Of a stretch of DNA of 64,000 nucleotides, positions 17,446 through 25,683 are shown one piece after another (the first letter of the stretch is position 1; each line of letters begins with the position of its first letter). The notes below the pieces were generated by a model. It did not search any database, had not been told where the DNA came from, and saw only the letters and a list, made by a program, of their open reading frames with translations. Both the position numbers and the translations under genes were made by a program. This DNA is from JANNSO01 sp964485395 (lineage in GTDB: Bacteria; Spirochaetota; Spirochaetia; Treponematales; UBA12059), in assembly GCA_964485395.1 (NCBI GenBank), contig CAZAJF010000003.1, forward strand, positions 137,756 to 201,755. Direction: 5' to 3'.

Positions 17446-17706
17446 TTGAGAATGACAGGGTCTGTCCCCAAGGAGTCGTACGAAGTGATGATTGATGAAG
17501 GATTTGAAAAACAGGATTTGGACCCGTGGGAAGCCGAGCTCGAGTTCACGCCGGTTTGGATCGGCATCGAAGAAGCCCTCAGGATCAATCAGGCAAATAT
17601 CGGAAAACCGGACTATAAAAAATCCGATTGGATAACGCGGGAAACATACGTCCTAAGCGAATTGGCTAAAAGTATCCCAGGAGGCCGCGATGGACGAGCG
17701 TTTTAG
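17446..17706 (+). pseudogene. C-terminal remnant of a NUDIX hydrolase
   Basis: Residues from about 25 onward (PWEAELEFTPVWIGIEEALR, then SDWITRETYVLSELAK) match the last third of NUDIX hydrolases of the ADP-ribose or dNTP type. The catalytic Nudix box and the whole N-terminal half are absent. The break lies at the GGGTCTGTCCCC word at 17458. The fragment overlaps the start of the HD gene by 17 bases and supplies its AGGAGG ribosome site, so the original gene pair was probably nudix-HD. Confidence 0.65.
17454..17469. repeat. REP-like motif GACAGGGTCTGTCCCC
   Basis: GACAG and CTGTC form five-base arms around GGT, and the complement contains GGGGACAGACCC, a word commonly found beside RAYT transposases and REP elements. 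It marks the point where the NUDIX remnant loses similarity. Confidence 0.45.
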
Positions 17707-18268
17707 AAAACAGATTCAATTCATAATCGAAGTTGACAAGATAAAAAGCATCTTTCGGCGGACGAAACTGTTTGACGGGACAAGGCGAGAGAATGACGCC
17801 GAGCATTCGTGGCATATTGCCTTGATGGCGTGCATTATGAGCGAATACTCGAACGTTGAGATCGATCTGCTCAAGGTAATAAAAATGCAGTTGGTGCATG
17901 ACCTTGTGGAAATCGACGCGGGAGACATTATCGTGTACGCTGAAAATCAAACCGAAAAATACGACAAGGAAAAGCAGGGAGCCCTAAGGGTTTTCGGTTT
18001 GCTGCCCGAAGACCAACGGGATGAATACCTGGGATTGTGGCTAGAGTTTGAGGAGAGAAAAACTCCCGAGGCGAGGTTCGCCGGCGCCTTGGACAGGCTT
18101 GAGCCAATCATGCAGAATTACCTCAATGGCGGTGATTCCTGGATAGAAAATAATATTGAATATGACAGGATAGTGGACGTAAATCAAAGGATAGGACTGG
18201 GTTCCGACGAACTATGGCATTATGCAATGCAAATGATCGAGGAATACAAAGAAAATAAAATAATATAA
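17690..18268 (+). CDS. HD-domain phosphohydrolase (YfbR/HDDC2-like)
   Basis: The 192-residue cytoplasmic protein has an HD-superfamily metal site: His in DAEHSWHIALMA, the His-Asp pair in LVHDLVEIDAGD, and the later Asp in ALDRLEPIMQNYL. This layout matches YfbR-type 5'-deoxynucleotidases and HDDC2 proteins, which remove phosphate from nucleoside monophosphates. AGGAGGCCGCG precedes the ATG. It overlaps the NUDIX remnant, and both ancestral products would act on nucleotides. Confidence 0.85.
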   Translation: MDERFRKQIQFIIEVDKIKSIFRRTKLFDGTRRENDAEHSWHIALMACIMSEYSNVEIDLLKVIKMQLVHDLVEIDAGDIIVYAENQTEKYDKEKQGALRVFGLLPEDQRDEYLGLWLEFEERKTPEARFAGALDRLEPIMQNYLNGGDSWIENNIEYDRIVDVNQRIGLGSDELWHYAMQMIEEYKENKII

Positions 18269-18304
18269 GTACTGTGAATTTTTACTGGGTAACCCGAAAT
18301 TCGA

Positions 18305-18313
18305 TGCTATACT
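18305..18313 (+). promoter_or_regulatory. Possible extended -10 promoter
   Basis: TGCTATACT fits an extended -10 element 36 bases before the ATG at 18349. No good -35 box is visible at the usual distance. Confidence 0.3.
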
Positions 18314-18348
18314 GAGCCGGTGGAATATTGTATGCAAGGAGTATTGCG

Positions 18349-19023
18349 ATGGCATTTTCTTTCAAGGCGCTGCGGGTAAAAAACGCGAATCCGATGATCT
18401 CGTTCGAAAACTTGCGGAGGAGCATCGGCGTATTGGGCATGGTGTTGCCGTTGATCTGTTTTTTTGGCGGCCTGCTGATCAGTGGCCTGAAATTGGGGCC
18501 GTCGATCAGTTCATATTATTATACGAACGTGCGGGACGCTTTTGAGGGGATTCTCGTTTGCGTAGCGCTGTTTTTAATAAGCTATCGGGGCTATGAACTG
18601 GTCGATGATATCGTATCGTCGCTCACCGGTATTTTCGGTTTCGGGATAGCCTTGTTTCCTTGCTTCAATCTAGCTTTTAAAAATACCGGATTTTTGCAAT
18701 TGAACATCGATACTTCGAACACCTTGCACACAGTTTGCGCGGGATTATTTTTCCTGCTGCTGGCAATAAACTCGATTTTTATATTCACATTGACGGAAAA
18801 TAAGAAAAAGCCGACGAAAAACAAGAAGATAAGAAACGCTATTTACATCGGCTGCGGGTTGGTTATTATCGTCTGTCTGATAATCGCAGGAATATTACAT
18901 TGCCTCTACGATCAGAATTACCTGGATACTAAAATCTGGATTTTTATCCTCGAAACGATCCTGCTCGAGGCTTTTGGAATTTCTTGGCTAGTAAAAGGCA
19001 ATACCTTGTTCAGGGATAGATGA
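18349..19023 (+). CDS. Six-helix membrane protein of unknown function
   Basis: The 224-residue product has about six hydrophobic helices (near residues 25-45, 60-78, 88-110, 125-145, 160-180 and 195-215). The segment SISSYYYTNVRDAFEGILV between helices 1 and 2 is a hallmark of a widespread uncharacterised family sometimes annotated DUF998-like. ATG 18349 is chosen because AAGGAG lies seven bases upstream; an in-frame TTG at 18328 has no ribosome site. No enzymatic motif is visible. Confidence 0.7.
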   Translation: MAFSFKALRVKNANPMISFENLRRSIGVLGMVLPLICFFGGLLISGLKLGPSISSYYYTNVRDAFEGILVCVALFLISYRGYELVDDIVSSLTGIFGFGIALFPCFNLAFKNTGFLQLNIDTSNTLHTVCAGLFFLLLAINSIFIFTLTENKKKPTKNKKIRNAIYIGCGLVIIVCLIIAGILHCLYDQNYLDTKIWIFILETILLEAFGISWLVKGNTLFRDR

Positions 19024-19108
19024 TAAACTTTCCCTATGCATCTTGTTGCCTTCTCAATCTTGCCCCCATTTGAGATAAGTGCTAGTATGCGCCAGCAAAG
19101 TCGCCGTG

Positions 19109-19136
19109 ACCGATTCCGATATTCCGTGGAATCGGT
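19109..19136 (+). other. Stem-loop upstream of the 7TM gene
   Basis: ACCGATTCC (19109-19117) pairs perfectly with GGAATCGGT (19128-19136) around a ten-base loop. No T-run follows, so it is more likely a leader structure or an operator of the gene at 19171 than a terminator. Confidence 0.4.
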
Positions 19137-19170
19137 TGTGAGTATATCGCTCAAGGGGTTTTAACGAATC

Positions 19171-19977
19171 ATGATTTTATTTTATGACAAGTTGCAGCAA
19201 AGCTATCTGGGATACATGGGCTTGTATGTCTGCATCAGTGTCGGGTTTTTATGCCTTCATGCAATAGGAAAAAAAGAAATCGGTCCTACGTACTGGGCCG
19301 CCAGTTTTCTTTTCAACAGTCTCGGCTTTTTGTTTTGGTCCGAGACCATTTTGGATAGCCCAAAACTCAGTTATCTTCTCGGTGAGGTATTCCATATAAC
19401 GGGATTCCTGCTCTTGATTGCAGGGGCTTATAAATTTACAGGAAAAAAATACGGCATATGGGCTTCTTTGGCAGTTGTGGTTTGGATTACAGCTTGGGCC
19501 GTTTCCATTTTACTCTTTAAAAACCATCAGTCGCTTGCCGGTTCCCTCTTGAAGTCCCTTAGGGCTGTGTTGTTTATTTTCGCGGGCATAATAATAATGA
19601 TTGATAAAAAACTGGAAAACAAAACAGGCAGGAATGTCGCGGGAATCAGCCTCCTTGCCTGGGGCATCTATATCATCGTTTTTGGGTTCATAAACATCAA
19701 TCCGTTTATATTTAATGGTTTTCTCGTGGGCTTCCATGTACTGTCTGCTTTCGGAATGGTCGTGATGATAATCGGAAAAATCAGCGCAAAAGTAGAAGAA
19801 AGCGAATTGAAAATAAAAACCCTTGAAGGCATCTTGCCGATTTGCGCATACTGCAAAAAAATAAGGGATGAAGAGGATCACTGGCATCACGTTGAATCGT
19901 ACATAGAAAATCGCTCGAAAGCGGAGTTTACCCATGGCATATGCCCGGATTGCTTTGCGAAACATAAGCCCGACTAG
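19171..19977 (+). CDS. Seven-helix membrane protein with a zinc-binding signalling tail
   Basis: The 268-residue product has about seven helices in residues 12-210. A short linker then leads to the C-terminal block LPICAYCKKIRDEEDHWHHV, VESYIENRSKAEFTHGICPD and CFAKH. The C-x2-C ... C-x2-C block is widely found at the end of response regulators and PAS sensor proteins and probably binds zinc. No kinase or cyclase domain is attached, so the protein may be a sensor missing its output domain or one that signals through a partner. Confidence 0.75.
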   Translation: MILFYDKLQQSYLGYMGLYVCISVGFLCLHAIGKKEIGPTYWAASFLFNSLGFLFWSETILDSPKLSYLLGEVFHITGFLLLIAGAYKFTGKKYGIWASLAVVVWITAWAVSILLFKNHQSLAGSLLKSLRAVLFIFAGIIIMIDKKLENKTGRNVAGISLLAWGIYIIVFGFININPFIFNGFLVGFHVLSAFGMVVMIIGKISAKVEESELKIKTLEGILPICAYCKKIRDEEDHWHHVESYIENRSKAEFTHGICPDCFAKHKPD

Positions 19978-20041
19978 CGTTTCCACCAAAACAGTGCGTG
20001 AATTAGAATAAATCAGCCGATATTACTGACAGGAGTGGCTG

Positions 20042-21130
20042 GTGAATCCTAAAAACCTTAATTTTACGCGCTATATCCTGGCTAGCGTTGCGTTTTTAGT
20101 TCTTTTTTTTACGGCTGCCTGCGCTAAAACTTCTGAAAAAGCCCCTGAACTGGCTATCGGGGCAGTTTTGAATCCTGTCGATACCGTTCGGGCACTTAAA
20201 CTGCTGAATACCAAGGCATCCCATTCGGCAATACAGGTTATAGAAACCTACCCGGAGGAAATTTCCGAGATCGTGCGTCGGGGAACTATCGTATTCGCCA
20301 TGACGGCCGCCGATCAAAAACCGTTTTTTTACGTAGACGAAGTCAGTGGAGAATTCCTCGGGCTGGATGTGGAGCTTGCTTATAATATAGCCAACAAGCT
20401 CGGCGTACGCGCCGTGTTCAATCGGGACGCGCAAAGTTTCGATGCGGTTGACGTCGCCAATGCCAAGGCCGATGTAGCAATTTCAAAGTTAAGCCGTACG
20501 CTGAAGCGCGCTCAGCTTGTATTGTTCCGCAAGCCGTATATTACCATCCGCCAGGCATTGTTGCGTAACCGCCTGCTGCATGAAAAAACTCGCGCAGATG
20601 GGCGCTACCCATATCGGTATTCCCTGCAATACGGCGCATACGGCCATTATCATGAACCAGGTCAGGGCCTTCGTGGATATAGATGAGATTCATGTGACGA
20701 TCCACCATATCATCCAGGAATCCTACCGTTTTGTGAAAGAGGAATTCGGGCAATTCGCCGTGGGATTGTTGGCCACCGCCGGTACGTATCATTCCAATGT
20801 CTATAAAACCATATTCGAGCGGGAAGGCCTGTTCCAGATCTTGGAGCCGCAAGACGAGGACAAGATAAAAGTATGGGATGCCATCTACAGCCGCGAGTTC
20901 GGCATCAAGGACTGGAGCAAGCCAGTCAGCCAGCGTGCCGTGGATAACCCGCGGGAAGTTGCGGAGCGGAGGGCGCCGGAAGAATAACCGATGTCATCAT
21001 AATGGGCTGCACCGAGATTCCGTTGGCCATGGGCAGGCTCAAGCTGCCCATGATCCTCATAGATCCTGCGCTCATCATCGCGAGGGCTCTCGTGAAAGCC
21101 GTCGTCCCGAGTCGTCTGAAAGCCCTGTAA
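20042..21130 (+). pseudogene. Chimeric wreck: binding lipoprotein fused to aspartate racemase remnant
   Basis: From a GTG at 20042 (AGGAGTGG upstream) comes a lipoprotein signal (LFFTAAC, Cys at about residue 27) and the first lobe of an SBP_bac_3 protein (DVELAYNIANKLGV). At about 20570-20580 this breaks off. In another frame a racemase begins (MKKLAQMGATHIGIPCNTAH), with the first catalytic cysteine in PCNTAH. A further frameshift near 20965 leads to DVIIMGCTEIPLAMG, containing the second catalytic cysteine, and the end at 21130. A deletion fused two unrelated genes, and a later indel broke the second. Neither product can be functional. Confidence 0.8.
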
Positions 21131-21216
21131 ATAATATATATCACAGACGCGATGTCTGCGGCATCCCCGGCTTTTCGTCGGCGAGAATTCCCGTGCCAAT
21201 GAAGAAAGGACGCAGT

Positions 21217-22158
21217 ATGGATAATTTGAGGGTGGCTACCGCCCAGTTCGAGAATAAAAGTGCCGATAAAATATATAACCTGTCGGTAATCGCCGCAATG
21301 TCCAGGCAGGCCGCGGCCGCCGGAGCGGACGTCATAGCGTTTCACGAGTGTTCGATTACGGGCTATACGTTCGCGAGGGACCTGTCGCAGGCGCAAATGC
21401 TGGATTTGGCTGAGCGCATTCCGGAGGGCCCGAGCGTCGCGCGGCTTACGGAGATAGCCAGGGATTCCGGGATAACCATTTTGGCGGGGCTTTTTGAAAA
21501 AGACATGGAAGACGACTTGTATAAAGCCTATATTTGCGTGGATAAAACCGGATTGGTCGCCAAATTCAGGAAGCTCCATCCGTTCATCAATCCGCACTTG
21601 AAGCCCGGGAGCGAATACGTCGTCTTTGATATCAAGGGATGGAAGTGCGGTATCCTTATCTGTTACGACAATAACGTAATCGAAAACGTGCGCGCCACGG
21701 CCTTGCTGGGAGCTGACTTGATTTTTATGCCGCACGTGACGATGTGCACGCCGTCCACGCGCCCGGGAGCCGGTTTCGTGGATCCGGTTCTTTGGGATAG
21801 GCGCATGGACGATCCGACGGCGCTGAGGATCGAGTTTGACGGATTGAAAGGTCGGGCTTGGCTGATGAAATGGCTTCCGGCAAGGGCTTATGATAACGGT
21901 ATATACGTTGTATTCTCGAACCCGATCGGGATGGATGGCGATCAACTTAAGAATGGATGCTCGATGATCATCGATCCTTTCGGGGACATAATCGCCGAAT
22001 GCCGCTCGCTGGGCGACGAATTCACGATCGCAAATTGCGTTTATAAAAAATTACAGGACTCGGGAGGCCGCCGGTATATAGCGGCACGCCGGCCCGAGCT
22101 CTACGGGGATATCCTGGGACGGAAACACGAATCGAAGCAGAAGGTTGTCTGGCTTTGA
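21217..22158 (+). CDS. Nitrilase-superfamily carbon-nitrogen hydrolase
   Basis: The 313-residue protein has the full catalytic set: Glu in AFHECSITGYTF (about residue 44), Lys in AKFRKLHPF and Cys in GILICYDNNVIEN. The middle insertion (DPVLWDRRMDDPTALR) resembles aliphatic amidase or N-carbamoyl amidohydrolase branches. It hydrolyses an amide, carbamoyl group or nitrile; the substrate is unknown. ATG 21217 is preferred over in-frame upstream codons because GAAGAAAGGACG precedes it and similarity begins there. Its stop overlaps the TTG start of the next gene. Confidence 0.88.
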   Translation: MDNLRVATAQFENKSADKIYNLSVIAAMSRQAAAAGADVIAFHECSITGYTFARDLSQAQMLDLAERIPEGPSVARLTEIARDSGITILAGLFEKDMEDDLYKAYICVDKTGLVAKFRKLHPFINPHLKPGSEYVVFDIKGWKCGILICYDNNVIENVRATALLGADLIFMPHVTMCTPSTRPGAGFVDPVLWDRRMDDPTALRIEFDGLKGRAWLMKWLPARAYDNGIYVVFSNPIGMDGDQLKNGCSMIIDPFGDIIAECRSLGDEFTIANCVYKKLQDSGGRRYIAARRPELYGDILGRKHESKQKVVWL

Positions 22159-23048
22159 TACTGAGCGCAAGCCGAAGAACGGATATCCCGGCTTTTTTCG
22201 GAGCTTGGTTCTTGAACAGGCTTCTGTGCAGGGAGGTGCTCGTCAGGAACCCGGTGAATCAAGGAAGCGTCAGCCGGATTTCGCTTACCCCGGAAGATGT
22301 GGACTGTTTCGTGTTCTGGACCAAGGATCCGAAGAATTTTTTGGAGTATCTGCCGCGGATCGACGACCTCGGCCACAAATATTATTTTCAGTTTACGCTG
22401 ACTCCATACGGCGAAAGCATCGAGCCCGGCTTAGGTTCGAAAGACCGGGCGCTGGAGACTTTTATTGAGCTGTCGGAACTCATAGGTAAAGATAAAGTAA
22501 TATGGAGGTACGACCCCTTGCTGGCCGGGCCAAGTTTCGGCAAGGGCTACCATGAAGACAGCTTCGGGAAACTATGTGCCGCCCTGGGCGGGCATACCGA
22601 AAAATGCATCGTCAGCTTCGTGGACGAATACCCGTTTTTACGCAAAAAATTCTATGGCAACGGAATTCGACCGCCGACCGAGCCCGAAATGATCGCCATG
22701 GCGGGAGCTCTGAAGTCCATTGCGGATCGCGTCGACATGCCCATGGCTAGTTGCTGCGAGAGAATCGATTTGACGGCGCTTGGAATCCCGCATGGCAAAT
22801 GCGTCGACGATGAGCTCGTCTCGAGGATAACTCGGAAGCCGATCCGTTATAAAAAAGATACAGGACAGAGAGCCGAATGCGGGTGCATGACAAGCCGCGA
22901 TATCGGTTCTTACAATACATGTTCGCACGGCTGCGTGTATTGCTATGCCAACAGGGGCGTAAGGATGGCCGGGTGCGATGATGCTTCGCCGATGCTCTGC
23001 GACGCCTTGCGCGGAACCGAGCGGATTACGAACGCGCCGAATGGTTAA
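22155..23048 (+). CDS. DUF1848 family protein with C-terminal cysteine cluster
   Basis: The 297-residue protein begins at TTG (ILSASRRTDIPAFFGAWF, the standard opening of DUF1848) and contains VFWTKDPKNFLEYL and the late cluster CGCMTSRDIGSYNTCSHGCVYC. The cysteines suggest an iron-sulfur or zinc centre, and the fold may be related to spore-photoproduct-lyase-like enzymes; the function is not established. The TTG overlaps the nitrilase TGA by two bases, so translation is coupled to that gene. Confidence 0.85.
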   Translation: MILSASRRTDIPAFFGAWFLNRLLCREVLVRNPVNQGSVSRISLTPEDVDCFVFWTKDPKNFLEYLPRIDDLGHKYYFQFTLTPYGESIEPGLGSKDRALETFIELSELIGKDKVIWRYDPLLAGPSFGKGYHEDSFGKLCAALGGHTEKCIVSFVDEYPFLRKKFYGNGIRPPTEPEMIAMAGALKSIADRVDMPMASCCERIDLTALGIPHGKCVDDELVSRITRKPIRYKKDTGQRAECGCMTSRDIGSYNTCSHGCVYCYANRGVRMAGCDDASPMLCDALRGTERITNAPNG

Positions 23049-23060
23049 AAGGAGTTTGGG

Positions 23061-24056
23061 ATGCATGCGATCAACCGCTCTCTGATGAATGAAGACGCGC
23101 TCTTGGATATCGTTGCCGCTCTGTACGGAATTTCCGCTGATTCGGTCATAAGTTTCTGGCGTACCGGGATGGCGGGAAACGACAGTTATATCATCCGTTC
23201 TGCCGGTAACACATATATGTTAAAAATATATTTAAAACCCGCTTCCGGGGAACAGATACGATCTTCCATCGATATCATGGAATACCTTGCTTCACGAGGC
23301 GTAAATGTGCCTGAGGTGTATCAGACCGTTGGCGGTGCATCGTCGGTGGAAATCGATTATCCCGAAGGCAAAAGGATCGCCGTGCTATTCGAATACGTAG
23401 CAGGCGAAGAACCCGACATTTACGATGATGGAGACGCGAAAGCCATCGGCAAGCTTTTAGGGTCGCTGTATCGAGAGCTTGATAGCCGGCCCGAACGGTT
23501 CCCGGTTCGCCGCATCGATCATGACTATCTGATTCGATCGGCTATAGAAGGGCTGCGCACGTATATGCCGGAAGAAAAAGAGAAGATAGAGTCGCTGGAT
23601 CTGACGGGCAGGGGCTTGTGGCGGATCATGGAAAATTCGGTCCCATGCGCGAACCCTCATTATGGTCTTTGCCATGGCGACCTGCATACCGGAAATATGA
23701 TAAAGACCGCAAACGGCGAGATTTTTCTTTTTGATTTTGATTCCTGCGGTTACGGATACCGCGTGTATGATATCGGTATTTACGCAAACGACGATTGGGA
23801 GGCAAAAACCCCGGAAGCGCTGAAGAAGGTAGATTTAGCGCTCGAGAAATTTCTGTTAGGATATCGGGAGGCAATGCCGTTCTCGCAAGAGGAAGAAGCT
23901 GTGTTCCCGTACATGCTGGGATTGCGGCACCTGGAATTACTGGGCATGGTATTGCGCAATTGCGTCGTGCTGGAGGGCACGCACTGGATCAAGGGTTGCC
24001 TGAAGTTTCATTGGGCCTGGTTCGAGGGCTGGCGGAAAACCGTGGCTGTCGGCTGA
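23061..24056 (+). CDS. Aminoglycoside phosphotransferase-like kinase
   Basis: The 331-residue protein has an APH/choline-kinase fold. ATP-binding lysine lies in TYMLKIYLKP, Brenner's catalytic motif is LCHGDLHTGNMI and the metal aspartate is in FLFDFDSCGYG. Relatives phosphorylate homoserine, choline, methylthioribose or aminoglycosides; nothing here shows which. AAAAGGAG precedes the ATG. It is the third gene of a closely spaced run starting with the nitrilase. Confidence 0.85.
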   Translation: MHAINRSLMNEDALLDIVAALYGISADSVISFWRTGMAGNDSYIIRSAGNTYMLKIYLKPASGEQIRSSIDIMEYLASRGVNVPEVYQTVGGASSVEIDYPEGKRIAVLFEYVAGEEPDIYDDGDAKAIGKLLGSLYRELDSRPERFPVRRIDHDYLIRSAIEGLRTYMPEEKEKIESLDLTGRGLWRIMENSVPCANPHYGLCHGDLHTGNMIKTANGEIFLFDFDSCGYGYRVYDIGIYANDDWEAKTPEALKKVDLALEKFLLGYREAMPFSQEEEAVFPYMLGLRHLELLGMVLRNCVVLEGTHWIKGCLKFHWAWFEGWRKTVAVG

Positions 24057-24091
24057 AGTAGGTTATTTAATTATATCTCAGGGAGGATTGC

Positions 24092-25027
24092 ATGGATAAG
24101 CAAAAGTTCAAGTGCGATTTCGCGAAGGTAAACGGCATCAGTCTGCACTATCTTGATTGGGGAGGCACGGGAAATGTTCCTCTGTTTTTAACGGGCATGG
24201 GCAATAATGCGCATGTGTACGACGTGTTCGCGCCGCGCTTTACCGACCAGTTTCACGTACTGGGTTTGACGCGCAGGGGGCATGGGGATTCGGACTATCC
24301 CGAAACAGGCTACGACGTGGATACCCTCACGGAAGACCTGCGCCTGTTCATGGATTCCCTGCATATCGAAAAAGCGGTTTTAGTGGGGCATTCGATGGCC
24401 AATATCGAATTGTGCCGGTTTTCCGCACTGCATCCGGAACGGGTTGAAAAGCTTATCTTCCTCGATGCTGCATATGACAGAACTTCCGAGAATTTTAAAA
24501 CCATGGTAGCGAAGAATCCCATGAGGACTTTTAAGATTCCGGAACCGGAAGGCATCACTGACTCTATAGGTAAACTAATTCATTATTGTAAAAATAATGA
24601 TTCCTATTGGGGTGTCCCGGGTAACTGGAACGAGGCAATGGACGAAGAAGCCCTTCATAATGTAGGCATTGGGCCTGACGGAAAAGTTGAGATGAAAGGA
24701 TCTGAAAATATAGGAATTGCTTTGAACGCAACTCTGAGTAGCTATAAACCGGAAGATTCTTTAATAAAGGTTCCCGTGCTCAGTATTTATGCGATACTAG
24801 GTGTTGAGGAGATCTGCTTGAAGCACATGACCGATGAGCAAATAACCTTATTGAGCGAGTTTTACAATGTGACGAGGCCCCCGATTACCAGGGATTGCAT
24901 CGCGCAATTTCGTCGTGATGTGCCGCATGCTAAAATCGTTGAAATTTCCAATGCTCACCACCACATTTTTATTAAGCACGCGGCGATCGTCTATGAGGAA
25001 ATGAGGGCGTTCTTGAATAATCGATGA
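24092..25027 (+). CDS. Alpha/beta hydrolase
   Basis: The 311-residue protein has the hydrolase layout: LFLTGMGNNAHVYD (oxyanion region), GLTRRGHGDSDYP, the nucleophile elbow VGHSMAN (Ser about residue 101) and the late catalytic histidine in the NAHHHIFI stretch. Known relatives are esterases, epoxide hydrolases and peroxidases; the substrate is unknown. CAGGGAGGATTGC precedes the ATG. It is the last + strand gene of the accessory region and ends 18 bases before the convergent MBL gene. Confidence 0.88.
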   Translation: MDKQKFKCDFAKVNGISLHYLDWGGTGNVPLFLTGMGNNAHVYDVFAPRFTDQFHVLGLTRRGHGDSDYPETGYDVDTLTEDLRLFMDSLHIEKAVLVGHSMANIELCRFSALHPERVEKLIFLDAAYDRTSENFKTMVAKNPMRTFKIPEPEGITDSIGKLIHYCKNNDSYWGVPGNWNEAMDEEALHNVGIGPDGKVEMKGSENIGIALNATLSSYKPEDSLIKVPVLSIYAILGVEEICLKHMTDEQITLLSEFYNVTRPPITRDCIAQFRRDVPHAKIVEISNAHHHIFIKHAAIVYEEMRAFLNNR

Positions 25028-25045
25028 CGAGCCGGGTTCTTGACC

Positions 25046-25681
25046 TTAAGCCCCTGCGGCTTTCCACTCGCGGTAATAGGGATTGCTCTTTTTTTCCTTG
25101 CCGATGGTGCTGGACGGTCCGTGCCCCGGATGGACGCGGACCGATTCATTCTGGCTGTCTACGAGCATGACGATGGAGCGGCTCAGGGCCTGCATGTCGC
25201 CCGAGGGGAAGTCCCAGCGGCCAACTCCGCCGGCGAACAGTGTGTCGCCTGAAAGCATATCCTCGCCCGCCAGGTAGCACACGCTGCCTGCGGTGTGGCC
25301 GGGAGTGTGCAGCGCAGTGACCGCCGCGTCGCCGATGGGGAACGCCTCAGCGTCGCTGAAGGCGGCGATGCGCAGCGACTCCAGCGAGAACGGTTTTTGT
25401 TGGCCGTAAACCGCGAAGCCATTCAGCAAGTCGTCCTTCAGCATGCCGAGGTCCGCTTCGTGCAGGTGCACGGGTAGTTCGAAGCAGTCGACTGCGCCGA
25501 TGTGGTCCAGGTGCGCGTGCGTGAGCAGGATGCCGATCGGCTCGAGGCCCCGCTGCCGCACGAATGTTACTATTTTTTGTTTCTCGTAGCCGGGGTCGAC
25601 GATGAAGCATTCCCCTGCGTGCTCGATGATGAAGCAGTTGACTTCGATGTCCCCGCGCAGGACCAATTTATGGATATTCAT
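25046..25681 (-). CDS. Metallo-beta-lactamase-fold hydrolase (glyoxalase II-like)
   Basis: The 211-residue protein carries the binuclear metal motif THAHLDHIGAV, then HTPGHTAGSVCY, SGDTLFAGGVGRWD and the final His in VHPGHGPSSTIG, as in glyoxalase II-type thioester hydrolases. The Met at 25681 (MNIHKLVLRGDIEVNCF) is chosen because similarity begins there; a longer frame upstream lies within the next gene. It starts three bases after the EFR1 gene stop, so the two form an operon. Confidence 0.9.
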   Translation of the reverse strand: MNIHKLVLRGDIEVNCFIIEHAGECFIVDPGYEKQKIVTFVRQRGLEPIGILLTHAHLDHIGAVDCFELPVHLHEADLGMLKDDLLNGFAVYGQQKPFSLESLRIAAFSDAEAFPIGDAAVTALHTPGHTAGSVCYLAGEDMLSGDTLFAGGVGRWDFPSGDMQALSRSIVMLVDSQNESVRVHPGHGPSSTIGKEKKSNPYYREWKAAGA

Positions 25682-25683
25682 GA

